Assembly (NCBI GenBank): GCA_016647705.1
Contig: CM028335.1
Location: 2,728,001 to 2,792,000, forward strand
Length of the DNA: 64,000 bases
Direction of reading: 5' to 3'
DNA from: Eucommia ulmoides
Taxonomy: Eukaryota > Streptophyta > Magnoliopsida > Garryales > Eucommiaceae
The notes below the pieces were generated by a model. The model ran no database searches and was not told the DNA's origin. It worked only from the letters and a program-made list of their open reading frames with translations. A program made the translations under genes and the position numbers. Of the stretch, positions 33,469 through 44,269 are shown piece by piece (position 1 is the first letter of the stretch; each line of letters begins with the position of its first letter).

Positions 33469-34155
33469 ATGGAGAGTGTTATTTTTCCGGTGGTGTTCTA
33501 CGACGGAGTGAGGCAGTTTGTTGCCGGAAGCCTTCTAATTCAACCGCTACTGACATTCAATGCTTATCAGTCCGTGTTGAGCCGGTTGATCGGAATGCCG
33601 GCGAATCAGTTCTTCAGTTATCTCGTTCACGATAACGTGGAGATGTGGGCGGAGGAGGGTGGTCGGGATATAGCGATCACGGCGGCGGTTGATTTCGCTG
33701 CCATGGTTCGTGAGAAAAATTGCCATATCTGTGTGATGCCGAAACAATTAAGGAGGAGTACCGATCGGAGCATCATCGTACCCTCTGGCGCCACGGGGTA
33801 CTTTCCGGTGCGTGAACATTTCTATCATCACCACCCAAATTTGGACGCCGCTCGGGCTCCGGTTTCTAGTTTTCCGGGCATGGAGATGCAGATCGATCGA
33901 GTAGAGAAATTTGAGTTTGAGAGAAAGAGATATCTAATGAGAATTTCCAATCAATTCGTGATTCCGGTGCCGGAAGATCCATCATCTTTTTACCCCGCCT
34001 TGAACGACCTAGTTGTTATTGGGTTAGGCACGACGGGATCCATCGGCCGTCCCTCGCGGGAGATGAGGTCCGGCGAAGATCGCCATTTAGTGTGCAGCGA
34101 TCCGTGGTGTTGGTGTAAAGATTTTTTCTATCTTTTAAAGAATTATGTTGTTTGA
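33469..34155 (+). CDS. Plant-specific protein of unknown function (DUF7138-like)
   Basis: A single-exon frame of 228 residues. The N-terminal third reads FPVVFYDGVRQFVAGSLLI, LLTFNAYQSVLSRLIGMPAN, DIAITAAVDFAAMVREKNC and a basic LRRS segment. This resembles a small plant-specific family in which a ~90-residue ubiquitin-like-sized N-terminal domain (F.VVF..G......G.v.v.p...f..fq..Ls...Gi.p.q...) precedes a C-terminal segment with NDLVV.G...T.GSIGRPS. I associate it with DUF7138, from memory. No signal peptide or membrane segment is seen. The ATG is the first in frame. The GC content is well above that of its surroundings, as expected for a conserved exon. A decayed copy follows at 34740. Function is not known. 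Confidence 0.7.
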   Translation: MESVIFPVVFYDGVRQFVAGSLLIQPLLTFNAYQSVLSRLIGMPANQFFSYLVHDNVEMWAEEGGRDIAITAAVDFAAMVREKNCHICVMPKQLRRSTDRSIIVPSGATGYFPVREHFYHHHPNLDAARAPVSSFPGMEMQIDRVEKFEFERKRYLMRISNQFVIPVPEDPSSFYPALNDLVVIGLGTTGSIGRPSREMRSGEDRHLVCSDPWCWCKDFFYLLKNYVV

Positions 34156-34526
34156 TCTCAACCGTAAAAGACGAATTTTGTAATGCTTTTGATTGATAAA
34201 TTGAAGATTTTGAATTTCATTTTTGTTTAATGAATTATTTTTTAAATATAAAATCTAACATTTATTTTCGCGAAAAAAATAATTATTAAGTCGAAATTGA
34301 AAAAAAAAAATCGCATTTATTTTTAATTTAGTTTTATAAATCATTTTTTCACTTTCAATAAACTGTTATAAAATAATGTTTGTTTATTTTAAATTTGAAA
34401 AGAACACATTTATTTATTTATGACGTCAGGGTGATGCCTCCTCCCATGCATGCAAAATTTTGGGTTCTATTTACTTTTTAAAATTGAGAAGAGATTGAAT
34501 TTGAAACTTTCCGTTGAAAATCAACG

Positions 34527-34558
<32 letters not shown>

Positions 34559-34739
34559 TATTTTTTCAAAAAATATTTCATTTTTTTTTTTAAATATGGT
34601 TAAAGAATCAAAATTATGTCTAAAACTAAATTTAAAAACAATTTTTTAATAAAATGTTCTATGTTTAATTTTTTTTTTCTTCAAATTATCGGATTTATTT
34701 TTAAATTGGAAAAAAAGGTGCAATCTAAAAAATAAAAAA

Positions 34740-35115
34740 ATGGTTAGGATAAATGAGTACCCCTTCATCCTCGTAATCCCGAAAAAAATCATACCCGACA
34801 AGCCATATTTTTCGGTGTCGGAGAATATCAGCACTGGTGAGCATGGTTCCCGGTTCGACGATCTAATCAATTGGGAAAAATGGGATTCTAAAGTTCAACA
34901 AACAATTATTATATCTTCCAGGACGAATGAAGTTGCAATTTCAGCAATGAAGAGTGAAGATAAACAGATGGCGAGTACGGACATCGTTTGGCCCCAACTT
35001 GAACGATCTCGTTGTTCAAGGGTTTCGAACCACAAGGGGACCTATCGGTAGTCCCTCACCGGAGATGAGGTGTGGTGAAGGTGATCGTCTAATGTGAAGT
35101 GGTCCATGGTGTTGA
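34740..35115 (+). pseudogene. Decayed tandem copy of the preceding gene (C-terminal part)
   Basis: Read in the third frame near 34990-35110, the sequence gives PNLNDLVVQGF, then RGPIGSPSPEMRCGE and DRLM, a stop, then PWC. This parallels PALNDLVVIGL, SIGRPSREMRSGE and HLVCSDPWCW of the intact gene in the same order. The start region (MVRINEYPFILVIP) resembles its LMRISNQFVIPVP. The N-terminal domain is missing, and a frameshift joins the two parts. The copy lies 0.6 kb downstream in the same direction, so tandem duplication is the simplest origin. Confidence 0.65.
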
Positions 35116-35119
35116 ATTT

Positions 35120-35870
35120 TATATTTTTTGTATGCTTCTAATATAAATAGTATGAATTATAATTAAGTAATTTAAAATTTAAATATTTTAAAAAAAAAAA
35201 TCTATAGAACAAACTAAATTTAAAAAGAAAATATCCCATTGACAAAATTGTATGATTTTAATAATATTTAAAAAAAAAGTTAGTTAAATAATTTAATTTT
35301 TCTTTTAATTTATGTGGAATAATACTTATCAATTTTAATCCATTTTAAAATATTTGTGTTTTGTACGAAGTTTCGTAGTAAAAATTAAATTAAAAAATAA
35401 ATTACCAATTTTTTTTTTTATTATTATTTTTGTAAAATTAAATTTTGTTTATATTTATCTGAGTTATTGTCCTATTAAATAAAAAAAATTAAAAAAATGT
35501 TGTTTTTGATATCCCAAAAAATAGTAGTATTAGGAATCTCTTAAGCAAAAAATTTATGAGATTCAAAAACTAATTTTATCCACCCCAGGTCTCTCTTTTC
35601 AAAGTTTTTAAAAGATACTTAATTTTAAAAATAATATTTTTTAGATTTAAAAAATAATAATTCTTTCAATATTATCTTCTAGTTAAAAATTCTTTCAATT
35701 TTTAGAAAAAATCCTACTTAAAAATTTCACCCTTTCACTTACAAATCGTATGAGTTTAATTATATTTTGTTCTCTTTAAATTTCATATTATATTTTATTA
35801 GTTACTATTTTTTTTAATATTTATAAATTTAAAAATTGTATAATATCTTTAAGAAATCCCTATTTATCTT
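35120..35870. other. AT-rich gene-free stretch
   Basis: Very AT-rich; no gene, RNA or recognised repeat seen. Confidence 0.5.
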
Positions 35871-35874
35871 TGAA

Positions 35875-36180
35875 TTTAAATTTTAGTCCATGAAATTAAA
35901 ATTTTAACTCATGTAAAAAATCACAATAACTTTTATAATGTATAGTGATTTTTGACCTTTCGATAGTAAGTTTGGACTTTTGAAAAAATTATTGTCAGCT
36001 CTTTTCGGCATAAGATTGACTCCAATCTTTACCGCCTACGGGTTCCGCCTGCTTCTCTTTGTGGCCTATCCCAAATAGCTATGGAAATTGTTAGTTATAT
36101 TCTTACTATTCTTTCGCATAAAGCCGTAAACTGCATGAACTCAAATTTTAATTTTCTAAATTGTTCACTAAAAATCCAGA
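35875..36180. mobile_element. MITE family A copy split by a ~130-bp insertion
   Basis: The flanking halves read as family A (ATTAAAATTTTAACTCATGT, TTTGGACTTTTGAAAAAATT and ACTGCATGAACTCAAATTTT...TTGTTCACTAAA). Between ATTATTGT and AAACTGCATG sits about 130 bp of GC-richer DNA (35996-36127) not found in other copies. Confidence 0.55.
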
Positions 36181-36379
36181 ATTTAATTGACTTTTTAAAG
36201 GGTATTTTTTTTTTGGTCCTTTAAAGATAGTCTATTAAGAAATCCAACCACCTGACAGCCACAATTAAATTTTTAGCCCCCAAGAATCTTTAAGAAAAAA
36301 TCTTTGCATTTTGACCACTTTGTTATCTTATATTTATGATTTTGCCATTTTGTCCAATACAACAAAACAAAAGTGTGCA

Positions 36380-37025
36380 ATAGGACGTTAACGTTAACGT
36401 AAAATTGTTCAAGCAATACATCTTACCTATATAACAAAACTACAATTTCAATTTCACGTTAACGTTATTACATTCATGTTCTTTTTTGTGTGTGCACGTT
36501 GACACTTCTTCCCCATTTGTTTGTGTATGTTAACATATCTTTATTTTTTGGGATTTTTCTGTGAGTTAACATTAACATGATCGTACCATATAGCGTTAAC
36601 GCATCTTAACCATCGCTGTGTGCTTTTAGTGTTAACGTATTTTTAAGAGTTTTGTGTATTAACGTTAACAAATTTCACCATCATTTTTTTTTAACATGAA
36701 ATGCTTTAATGTAATGCACATTTTGGGCTTCTGTTTGTTAATGTCAACGCATTTTCATGTTCTTTTAGTGTTAACATATATTTTAGCATTAACATATCTG
36801 TATTAACGTCCTGTTATGTGATATTTTGTCATTTTGAGCTGAATGTGTGTTTAGTTTAGGTTTACGTTAACGTTATTGCACATTTTTTTTTTGTGAGGTT
36901 TACATTAATGTTAATGCACATTTTTTTTTGTGTTATCTTATATATTAACGTTAACGCATTTAATGTTGTCCAGAAAAATACATCTAAACAAATCACGCAA
37001 AAATACTAAAGTTAACGTAAAATTA
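36380..37025. repeat. GTTAACGTTAAC-rich field
   Basis: About fifteen occurrences of GTTAAC, CGTTAACG or one-base variants are spread over 650 bp. Examples are ACGTTAACGTTAACGT near 36388, CACGTTAACGTTATT near 36456, GCGTTAACGC near 36593 and ATTAACGTTAACGCAT near 36943. The word is palindromic. Another, CACGTTAACGGTTAACGTG, lies at about 45256, on the far side of the LTR retrotransposon. The host element is not identified. Confidence 0.7.
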
Positions 37026-37154
37026 ACACCCCCTCCACTTCCACCACCATTCATATCCCTACCATAAAAAAAAACAGATCCCAAAAACATCAAAATCTGA
37101 AAATAATCCCAAAAACATCCAGAATCATTTTATCCCCAGCATAAAAAATACTAT

Positions 37155-37952
37155 TGTTGGTGCGTAAAACTAGTATACACCTCGAGTACGGTTCAGTCGG
37201 ATGGAGGGTGGGTCATTTTGCTGAGGTGGAGTCATGTGTTGAAAAGTTCTCAAGTGAGCTGTCCTGGGTTCTGGGAGGACTGAGCTGTTGTGTCTAGGAT
37301 CCTGCTCCTCAAGGGGTGTACCTGCAGAAGGCTCAGACCGGGGTTTGTCCCGGTGAAGTCCCTCCGGCATGGTAATCAGTGCTCAGAAAGAAAATGTATA
37401 GAATATAGCAAGTAAACAAATGAACTCGCGCATAAAGTAAAGCATTCAAGCGTACCTCGGGTTTACATAACCCCCGATATATATAGGCGTTGAAGATAAT
37501 TAGTTGGGCCTAAACACGATTAATTAGTCGAAATCCTGTATTTAACCGATAATCTGGGGCGTTTAGGAGATAATCATTGGGCTTAGGCTTTTGGGCCCAT
37601 TTGGCGAAGTCTGCAGGCCTTTGTCAAGCCTGCGGTGGTGAGTTGGTAGAGGAGAACGAAGATCCGTGGAGACCTGGAGAAGAAAGAAGATGAAAATGGG
37701 GAGCTGGTCGAGGTGAATGGTTGAGTCTCTGAAACTAATCGCCGAGGGCACGGTGCAAAGCTCAGAGTGACACGTCCCTGTGGGGCTCCTCGCTCCTTCT
37801 TGGGTGTAAATGAGATTCTAGGGAGGAGCCGTTGTCGGTATATGCTCCAGCCTAGCGTTGTAGATTCCGAAATGCGTTCCTATCATTGCGAGGGTTAACA
37901 CGTGGTTGGGTCCTAAGTGCTGACTTAGAGGTATCCAAAAATACCCTCATCA
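37155..37952 (-). repeat. 3' LTR (minus-strand sense)
   Basis: 798 bp, paired with 43468-44264. Plus-strand ends are TGTTGGTGCG and CCCTCATCA. It is adjacent to the ACTAT duplication. Confidence 0.92.
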
Positions 37953-38068
37953 GTTGCCCCCTAGCCCTGTGCAGCGAGGGAAGCGAGGCGGTCAGGGATA
38001 TAAATTCTTGGCTGAAACGAGCGTCCAAGAGACTTCGGAGCGCGAGAAACATCTCTGATTGACATTTT

Positions 38069-38430
38069 TTCAAGAGTTAGTTTTTTTCTCGAGGAGCTTA
38101 TTCGAAATAGGCCTCCATACGGTCAGGGTCCGGGGTCAGGTAGTACGACAGGGCGGTCCCGAATTTCTTCGATTTTTAGGACGACAATTTTTCAAGAGTT
38201 AAAGTTTTTTAGAGGAGTTAATTTGAAATACACTCCCCTACGCCCGAGGTCCGAGGTCCGAGGTCAGGTAACACGACATGGCGACCCCGATTTTTTTCGA
38301 TTTTTAGGGCGTCGCTTTTTCCATGGTTAATATTTTTTAGAGGAGCTAATCTGAGATAGACTCCCATACAGCCGGGGTCCAGGGTCAGGTAGCACGATAG
38401 GGAGACCCTATTTTTTTTTTATTTTTAGGG
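38069..38430. repeat. ~125-bp tandem repeat, about three copies, in the LTR element
   Basis: Each unit has a GTTAA/GTTAG start, TTTTTTAGAGGAGCTAAT-like text, CCATAC, GGTCAGGTAG(C)ACGAC and TTTCGATTTTTAGG. Units begin near 38072, 38197 and 38323. Tandem arrays in the 3' untranslated region are typical of large plant gypsy elements. Confidence 0.65.
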
Positions 38431-38703
38431 CGACACACGTTCACCGTGACCAAGCCTTGAGCACGGATTGACCTGTACTGCGGAGAGAATTGAGATGAGT
38501 CTTAGGAGAGGCGTGCGCCGAATGCACAAAGTATCGAGTCATGCCCAACCATGCGGTCGGATGGGCTAGCCCCACCTTCTTTGGCCCAAGGGCCAGTATG
38601 GGGGAAGGGGGGCAACCCCTTTTCCCCCTTAATTTTTTTTAATGGGAGGAGGGCGTTGCCCTCCCCCCTTAATATTTTTATTTTTATTTATTTATTTATT
38701 ATT

Positions 38704-38706
<3 letters not shown>

Positions 38707-38749
<43 letters not shown>
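38707..38749. repeat. (TA)21 microsatellite
   Basis: An uninterrupted TA run inside the LTR element. Confidence 0.95.
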
Positions 38750-38750
<1 letters not shown>

Positions 38751-39829
38751 GGGAGAATTTGGGATAGACCTCCATCTGCGCCCAGCTGGCTTGAGGCAAC
38801 ATAGCAGGATAGAGGGGGGCCCAGTTTAGACGACGCTGGCCCGAGGAGATGTGGTGCAATTTCTAGACGACACTCTCGAACGACGTTCTTGGAGAAGGTT
38901 GTCACTGGACCCTGCCGGCTAAGAGTAACACGACAGGGCGGTATTCGCCGCTACCCGGACCCTGCTGGCTAGCAGTAGCGTGACAGGGTAGTGCTCATCA
39001 AAATTGATAGTTCCGGTTACGGGGCACTGAGGTTGAACTCCTAGATGATGGCACGCACAAGGGCGCCGAGGTGGACAATGCTGACAAGAACTCCCCCGAG
39101 GAGGGCGAGATCGACTCCACTTCTCCTCGCACGGACGCCCCTCGCAACGAAGGTAGAAAGAACTGAGCTCGGACCATCACTTTTTCAGGACTTACGATTT
39201 TGTAGGCTCTTTTTCGCTTATTCCTGTTTTTCTGCGTGCGAGCGTGTAAGCTTTTGAGCGGCATAGCCAAGGTACTTCAGAGTCTACTCATTTCTCTCAA
39301 CGTTTTCGCCAGGTCATTCTCTGCCTAGCATGGTTTTTAGAGTTGTAAAATTTTGAAAAGTTTATAGAATTTCTCGTCTCTGTCTAGGGCCTTGGACCAC
39401 TACCCCCCTAGTCCGAGACACAAGTTGATTGCGAGAAAATTGTGTCGCGGACTTAGGAGAATGGTTTCCAAGGACGCCTGGTCCTCTCGGTCCACAGGGG
39501 CGCAACGCGATAGTTGGACCCTCATGGCCGGTCATCAGGGAGTTCTTCGTAATTAGGCTCATTCAAGAACCCTTTCAGGTTATTTCCATTTGGTTCATAC
39601 AGGAGCACCTTAGTCGACTAGTAGAGAGATGTACTTGGCTACAGGCCCTCAGACCCAATCAATGCCCGCCTTTGGTGGACGACCTCGGTCTTTCCTCAGG
39701 TACGGACTATTGACTTCCGGAGAGGGTCTGGTTATCATCCTCAACGCTAAGCGCCGGGATGAGGCTTGTGGAGAGTTATTCACGACGCAGACAGTTGGGA
39801 TGTTGGGTGGAGAATTGTTCACGACTCAG

Positions 39830-40020
39830 GGGGTTGGAATACAACCGTAGAGAATCATTCACGACGTCGAGAGCCAAGATACGGCTCAGGGGGTCGGAAT
39901 GTAATCGTGGAGAATCACTTGCGACGCCGAGAGCCAAGATACGACTCAAGGGGTCGGAATGCAATCGTGGAGAATCACTCGAGACGTCGGGATCCAAGAG
40001 ACGACTCAGGGGGTCAGAAT
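39830..40020. repeat. 60-bp tandem repeat in the LTR element
   Basis: GGGGTCGGAATGTAATCGTG-type starts occur at about 39830, 39890, 39950 and 40010, with GGAGAATCAC and AGAGCCAAGATACGACTCA in each unit. The period is 60. All three frames stay open across part of it because 60 is divisible by three. Confidence 0.75.
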
Positions 40021-41939
40021 GTTGTTGACCAGAGAAAACACAAGGCATATTACACAAAACGCATTCTTTATTTTGATAAGCAAAACTACAACACTTTGTA
40101 CAAACTGGAAGTTGTTCACAAAAGTGGATCATTACTACAGAAGTTGCACTTCAGCTAGTCAGCATTCCATAGGTGCCTGAGCGGCATATTCTCTTTTGTT
40201 TCAAGATCGTATGTGCTCGAACGTGAAACCCTGGTGACTCGGTACGTCCCCGGAATTGAATCCGTCATGGATGTGGTTGATTTCACCATCCACGCGTTGG
40301 CGATCCTTTCCGGCCTCAGCCCCGAGGGGTGGTGGATAGTTGCGGTTTCCCCTTTTTCTCTAGGCCCGGGACTCTTCATGTGGTTCATCCCCGTCCGGCT
40401 GCTCCTGATTTTCTCTCCAGACGTAGTTCCAGAGATAGCCTCTTTGGACAAGAGTTTCAATCTCTTGCCGGAACTAGAAACAGTTCTCTGTGGAGTGACC
40501 TATGTCTTGGTGGAACTCACAGTATTGGGTCATCGATCTCCCGACCAACCTTCCCTTCAGGGGCGACAAAGGAGGAAAGAAGTGTTGCCCTAAGTTTTCT
40601 GCGAAGACGATGGCCACTAAGGCCGTGAGGGGGGTGAACCTTGGTTGGTGATGCCCTGGAAGAGGAAGTGGCCTTCTGTCTCCGGGCAAGGGTCTGAACC
40701 TCCTTTCAGCTCGTAATCTTCTCGAGCCTTGGGCTTGATTCGAACCTCCATTCCCTGGTTCTCTCGGCTTGTTTGCTCCTTCCTGCTTTCTTCTGGTTGA
40801 AGCACGGAGGTCAGCACCATGGAATCTAGTCCCATGGTCCAGAGCTTGATCGAGTGTGAGAATAGGGTTGGAGCAGAGATCGTAGGATAATCTCTAATGT
40901 CAGAGCCCGTCAATAAAGGCATTTAGGGCAACGTCAAGAAGGTCATCGCACACATTTGCTTCTCGGTTGAAACGCTCAACATAATCACCCAAAGATTCAG
41001 CGGGCTCTTGCCGAAGAGCGAGGATATGAGCCACAATCCTTGGCTTCTGCCAGGAACGGCTGAAACGAGTCAGGAACAATTACTCGAGTTTCCTAAAGGT
41101 GGAGATGGACGCTGGGCTCAAACTTTGGAACCAGGATCTTGTAACACTTATAAGGGTGATGGGAAAGGCTCTGCACCTCAAAACTACAGAGGCCACTTGC
41201 ATATTCATATGAGACTTGAACATAGACAGGTGGTCAATGGAATCTGAAGTCTCATGATACGGACCCATCTGGGGTTGGGTGAAGTGTCTCGACGTTACTT
41301 CTTCCAGAACCTCATCCACAAAAGGAGAATTCACCTCTAGAATAACACCCGGTCCTACCCGACGTCCTTGCACCTCCTGGAGACGGGCTTCCATGTCGGC
41401 CAGGCGGCGCTCTATAGCCTTCCCTACTCGAGGCTCTATCTGGATTCGATTGTCCACTGCTCGGGCCACAGGGTGATGGGAGGGAGGTGAATAAGAGTCA
41501 ACCTCAGCTCACGCCGACCCTTGTGATCGGACCTTACAGGTCGATGAAGAGCTCGACCATTAGGGGACACCGACATATCCCTTGGCACAAATTTGTGTGG
41601 TGGTGGAAGTGGAGATCTCGACATTGCAAGGGGGGACCTCTCTTGGCCTACAACCTTAGGATTGCAAGGCGGAGGACGGCCCTCGGGCTCCTGCCCATTC
41701 GAAGTGTCCACAAAAATATCGCGATCTTGAGGTGGCCCCTCGGGTGTTGTGGGCTAGAGGGTTGATCCACCCTGAGCAAGGGGCGGTGGCAAACGCGCGA
41801 GGATGAGTTGTACATTTGACTTAAACTCTTGTATTTGGCGTTCAATGAGATCAACTCGAGATGCCTCCACAGCTCTTGAGGTTTGTCTCGCAGCCCCAGG
41901 TGGTAGAGTGGATGGTCCTACCAGATCGCACCGCATTTT

Positions 41940-43273
41940 GTGCAATTTAGTACCACTAAATTAAGTTTTGTTAATCTTTTAAATAAATTAAAATATTATA
42001 AATTAATTTATTTTATTTGTTTTTGTAAGATTTTGAATTTGGAACAAAATGACGTTAATTTGGGACAAATCGAATGAAAAACGAACAAATCACGTCAAGT
42101 CGAAGAAAAGACGAAATTTTTTGAGCAGGGCGGCTCAGTTGAGCCGCCCTGGTGAGATGAGCCGAGCCACCGACTCGGCTGGCTGCCCACAGGTTGGCCA
42201 TACGGCCAGCCTGTTTGGGTTGGCTGGTATAGCCAGCCCACAAATGGGCTGGCTATACCAACCCACTTGGGCCGCCAACAGGCTGGCCGTCGACCAGCCT
42301 GTTGGTTAAATTGGCCAAGTTGGCCAATTGCCCCATTTTCTTTTTCTTTTTTTCATTTTTGTCCCTAAAAATTTATCTATAAATAGGAGGGTTTGGATCA
42401 AATGTAAGAGAGAATAATCCAATTATTATATCAATTCCATGTTCCATTTTCTACACCATTTGTATATATTTCTTCTTCTTTTATTTTTATTTTTATTTTT
42501 ATATTTTGAGGAAGTTTGAATCTTAAAGGGTACAAAGTGTAAACGGTATTTTTGAGGATTGTATCCAAGAAAATACCGTTCTACACAATGATGAGCGGCT
42601 AACTTCCTTTTATCAGGTTAGAATTGTGGTATTGTATTTTTAAAATTATGTAATATTGTATTTTTCTTATTTAAATTTGGATAGTGTATAAATAATTATA
42701 TGGCAGGAATTCTGTTCTAAAAAATGAATTTAATTGTGATTGAATTTATTGTCAAAATGTTCTTGTAGAGATTTTGCTTTAAACCAATCATTGCTAGAAC
42801 ATTAAATTTTGCATATGTGGCCTTAATTTAATTGTCACATAATTGTTTTCTTGGGGATTGATTATTGGTCTGGATGGTTTATGCCTAGATATTAATTCAC
42901 CTTAGATTAGTTTAATGTAGGAATTAAATATCGAAGATATTCCATGCCGGAGAATAACAATCCAATTCTTTCTGAGTGGTTCCGACTTGTAGTTATGAAC
43001 ATTTGTTTATACAAATCCGATTTAAATAGAAAATACAAGAAAAACATAATACTAACCCCACAATTCCTAACCTGGTTCTTATTTTATTTTTATCTTTAAA
43101 TTTAGTATTTTCTTTTCTTATTTTAAAAAATCAAAATCATTTTCACTAAAGAAAAGAAAATAATCGAAAATTGATAATTACAAGTCCGATCCCTGTGGTT
43201 CGACACCCTACTTGAATATCGTACTACATTAGTATCGCGGTACTACTTTAAGGGTGTTATTTTTTAGCGATCA
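41940..43273 (+). mobile_element. 1.3-kb insertion within gag, LTR-like (possible solo LTR)
   Basis: Inserted between gag codons 4 and 5. It has a hairpin-rich GC block (42117-42330), a TATA-like CTATAAATAGG at about 42379, an AT-rich transcribed-type part, and an end resembling U5 of plant gypsy LTRs (CCCTGTGGTTCGACACCC, about 43190). Flanks read CACCGC on the left (about 41931-41936) and CACTGC on the right (43272-43277), a possible imperfect duplication. Canonical TG...CA ends are not evident, so the class is unsure. Confidence 0.5.
42128..42330. repeat. Cluster of five inverted repeats (hairpins)
   Basis: GGGCGGCTCA/TGAGCCGCCC (42128-42149, 10-bp perfect stem, 2-nt loop); ACAGGTTGGCC/GGCCAGCCTGT (42190-42215); GGTATAGCCAGCCCA/TGGGCTGGCTATACC (about 42226-42259); CAACAGGCTGG/CCAGCCTGTTG (42276-42304, 11-bp perfect stem); AATTGGCCAA/TTGGCCAATT (42310-42330). 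All are built from GGCTGG/CCAGCC words and lie 50-250 bp upstream of the TATA-like box. Confidence 0.85.
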
Positions 43274-43467
43274 CTGCCTGACCATGGTGGGGTAATTATT
43301 CTCGTTGGTGGAAGTTGGGGGGTATGTGCTTGGATTTTTTAACATGTCTTCTCGTTCTTCTGTTTTGTGTTTATCTAACTAGACCTTGTGATCATTTAAG
43401 CTCAGTTGAGTAGAGAGCAGTGATCAGAGGAAGATTTTTTGCTCGGTTTCTACAGACGCCGCCAAAT

Positions 43468-44264
43468 TGTTGGTGCGTAAAACTGGTATACACCTCGAGT
43501 ATGGTCCAGTCGGATAACGAGTGGGTCATTTTATTGAGGTAGAGTCGTGTGTTGAAAAGTTCTCGAGTGTGCTGTCTTGGGTTCTGGGAGGACTGAGCTA
43601 CTGTGTGTAGGGTCCTACTCCTCAGGGGGTGTACCTGCAGAAGGCTCAGACCGGAGTTTGTCCCGGTGAAGCCCCTCCGGCGTGGTAATTAGTGCTCAGA
43701 GAGAAAATATACAGAATATTGCAAGTAAACAAATGAACTTGCGCGTAAAATAAAGCATTCAAGCGTACCTCAGACTTACATAACTCCCAATATATATAGG
43801 CATTGGAGATGGTTAGTCGGGCCCAAATACGATTAATTAGTCGAAACCTTGTGTTTAGCCGATAATCCGGGACGTTTAGGAGATAATCGTTGGGTTTGGG
43901 CTTTTGGGTCCATTTGGCGAAGCCCGTGAGCCTTTGTCAGGTCTGTGGCGGTGAGCTGGTGGAGGAGAGCGGAGATCCGTAGAGTCTTGGAGAGGAAACA
44001 AGGTGAAAATGAGAGTCGGTCGAGGTGAACGGCTGAGTCCTTGATACTGATCGCTGAGAGGACGGCGCAAAGCTCAGAGCGACACGTCCCTGTGGGGCTC
44101 ATCACTTCTCTCTAGGTACAAATGAGATTCCAGGGAAGAGCCGTTGTCGGTGTATGCTCCAGTTTGGCGTTGTGGATTCCAGAATGCGTCATTGTTATTG
44201 TGAGGGTTGACACGTGGTTGAGTCCCAAGTGCTGATTCAAAGGTGCCCAAAAATACCCTTATCA
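43468..44264 (-). repeat. 5' LTR (minus-strand sense)
   Basis: 797 bp, paired with 37155-37952. It abuts the primer-binding-like ATTTGGCGGCGTCTG (minus strand, ending about 43453) and the ACTAT duplication on the right. Confidence 0.92.
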
Positions 44265-44269
44265 ACTAT

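Larger units (their letters stand above)
40158..43285 (-). pseudogene. gag of the LTR element, split and frameshifted
   Basis: The start MVRQ lies at 43285-43274. The frame resumes at about 41937 with DLVGPSTLPPGAARQ, so the intervening 1.3 kb is an insertion. Downstream pieces in several frames include PHKFVPRD (about 41600), DHLSMFKSHMNMQ and RCRAFPITL with SWFQSL (about 41110-41240, the retrotransposon gag core, normally DPvdHL..Fk.....CRaFPltL.g.A..WF..L). Then come LDQALDHGTRF and YCEFHQDIGHSTENC (about 40480-40530), the CxxH...GHxTexC knuckle of this gag type, and EIETLVQRGYL. Several stops and frameshifts are present. No pol follows. Confidence 0.75.
37155..44264 (-). mobile_element. 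Non-autonomous Ty3/gypsy-type LTR retrotransposon, 7.1 kb
   Basis: LTRs at 37155-37952 (798 bp) and 43468-44264 (797 bp) differ at about one base in ten by eye. The target duplication ACTAT (37150-37154 and 44265-44269) is perfect. The element reads on the minus strand: each LTR is TGATGAGGG...CCAACA there, with a TATA-like CTATATAT about 310-330 bp from the LTR's CCAACA end. The 5' LTR is followed by ATTTGGCGGCGTCTG, close to the TTTGGCGCCGTCTG primer site of plant gypsy/Tat elements. A GCTAGGGGGCAAC purine tract precedes the 3' LTR. Gag remnants are present, but no protease, reverse transcriptase, RNase H or integrase is visible. LTR divergence and broken gag point to an old insertion. Confidence 0.92.

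Noticed and set aside
39429-40180. Several overlapping plus-strand frames of 66-130 residues
   Set aside because: They lie in the non-coding 3' part of the minus-strand LTR element; openness comes from GC-rich tandem repeats.
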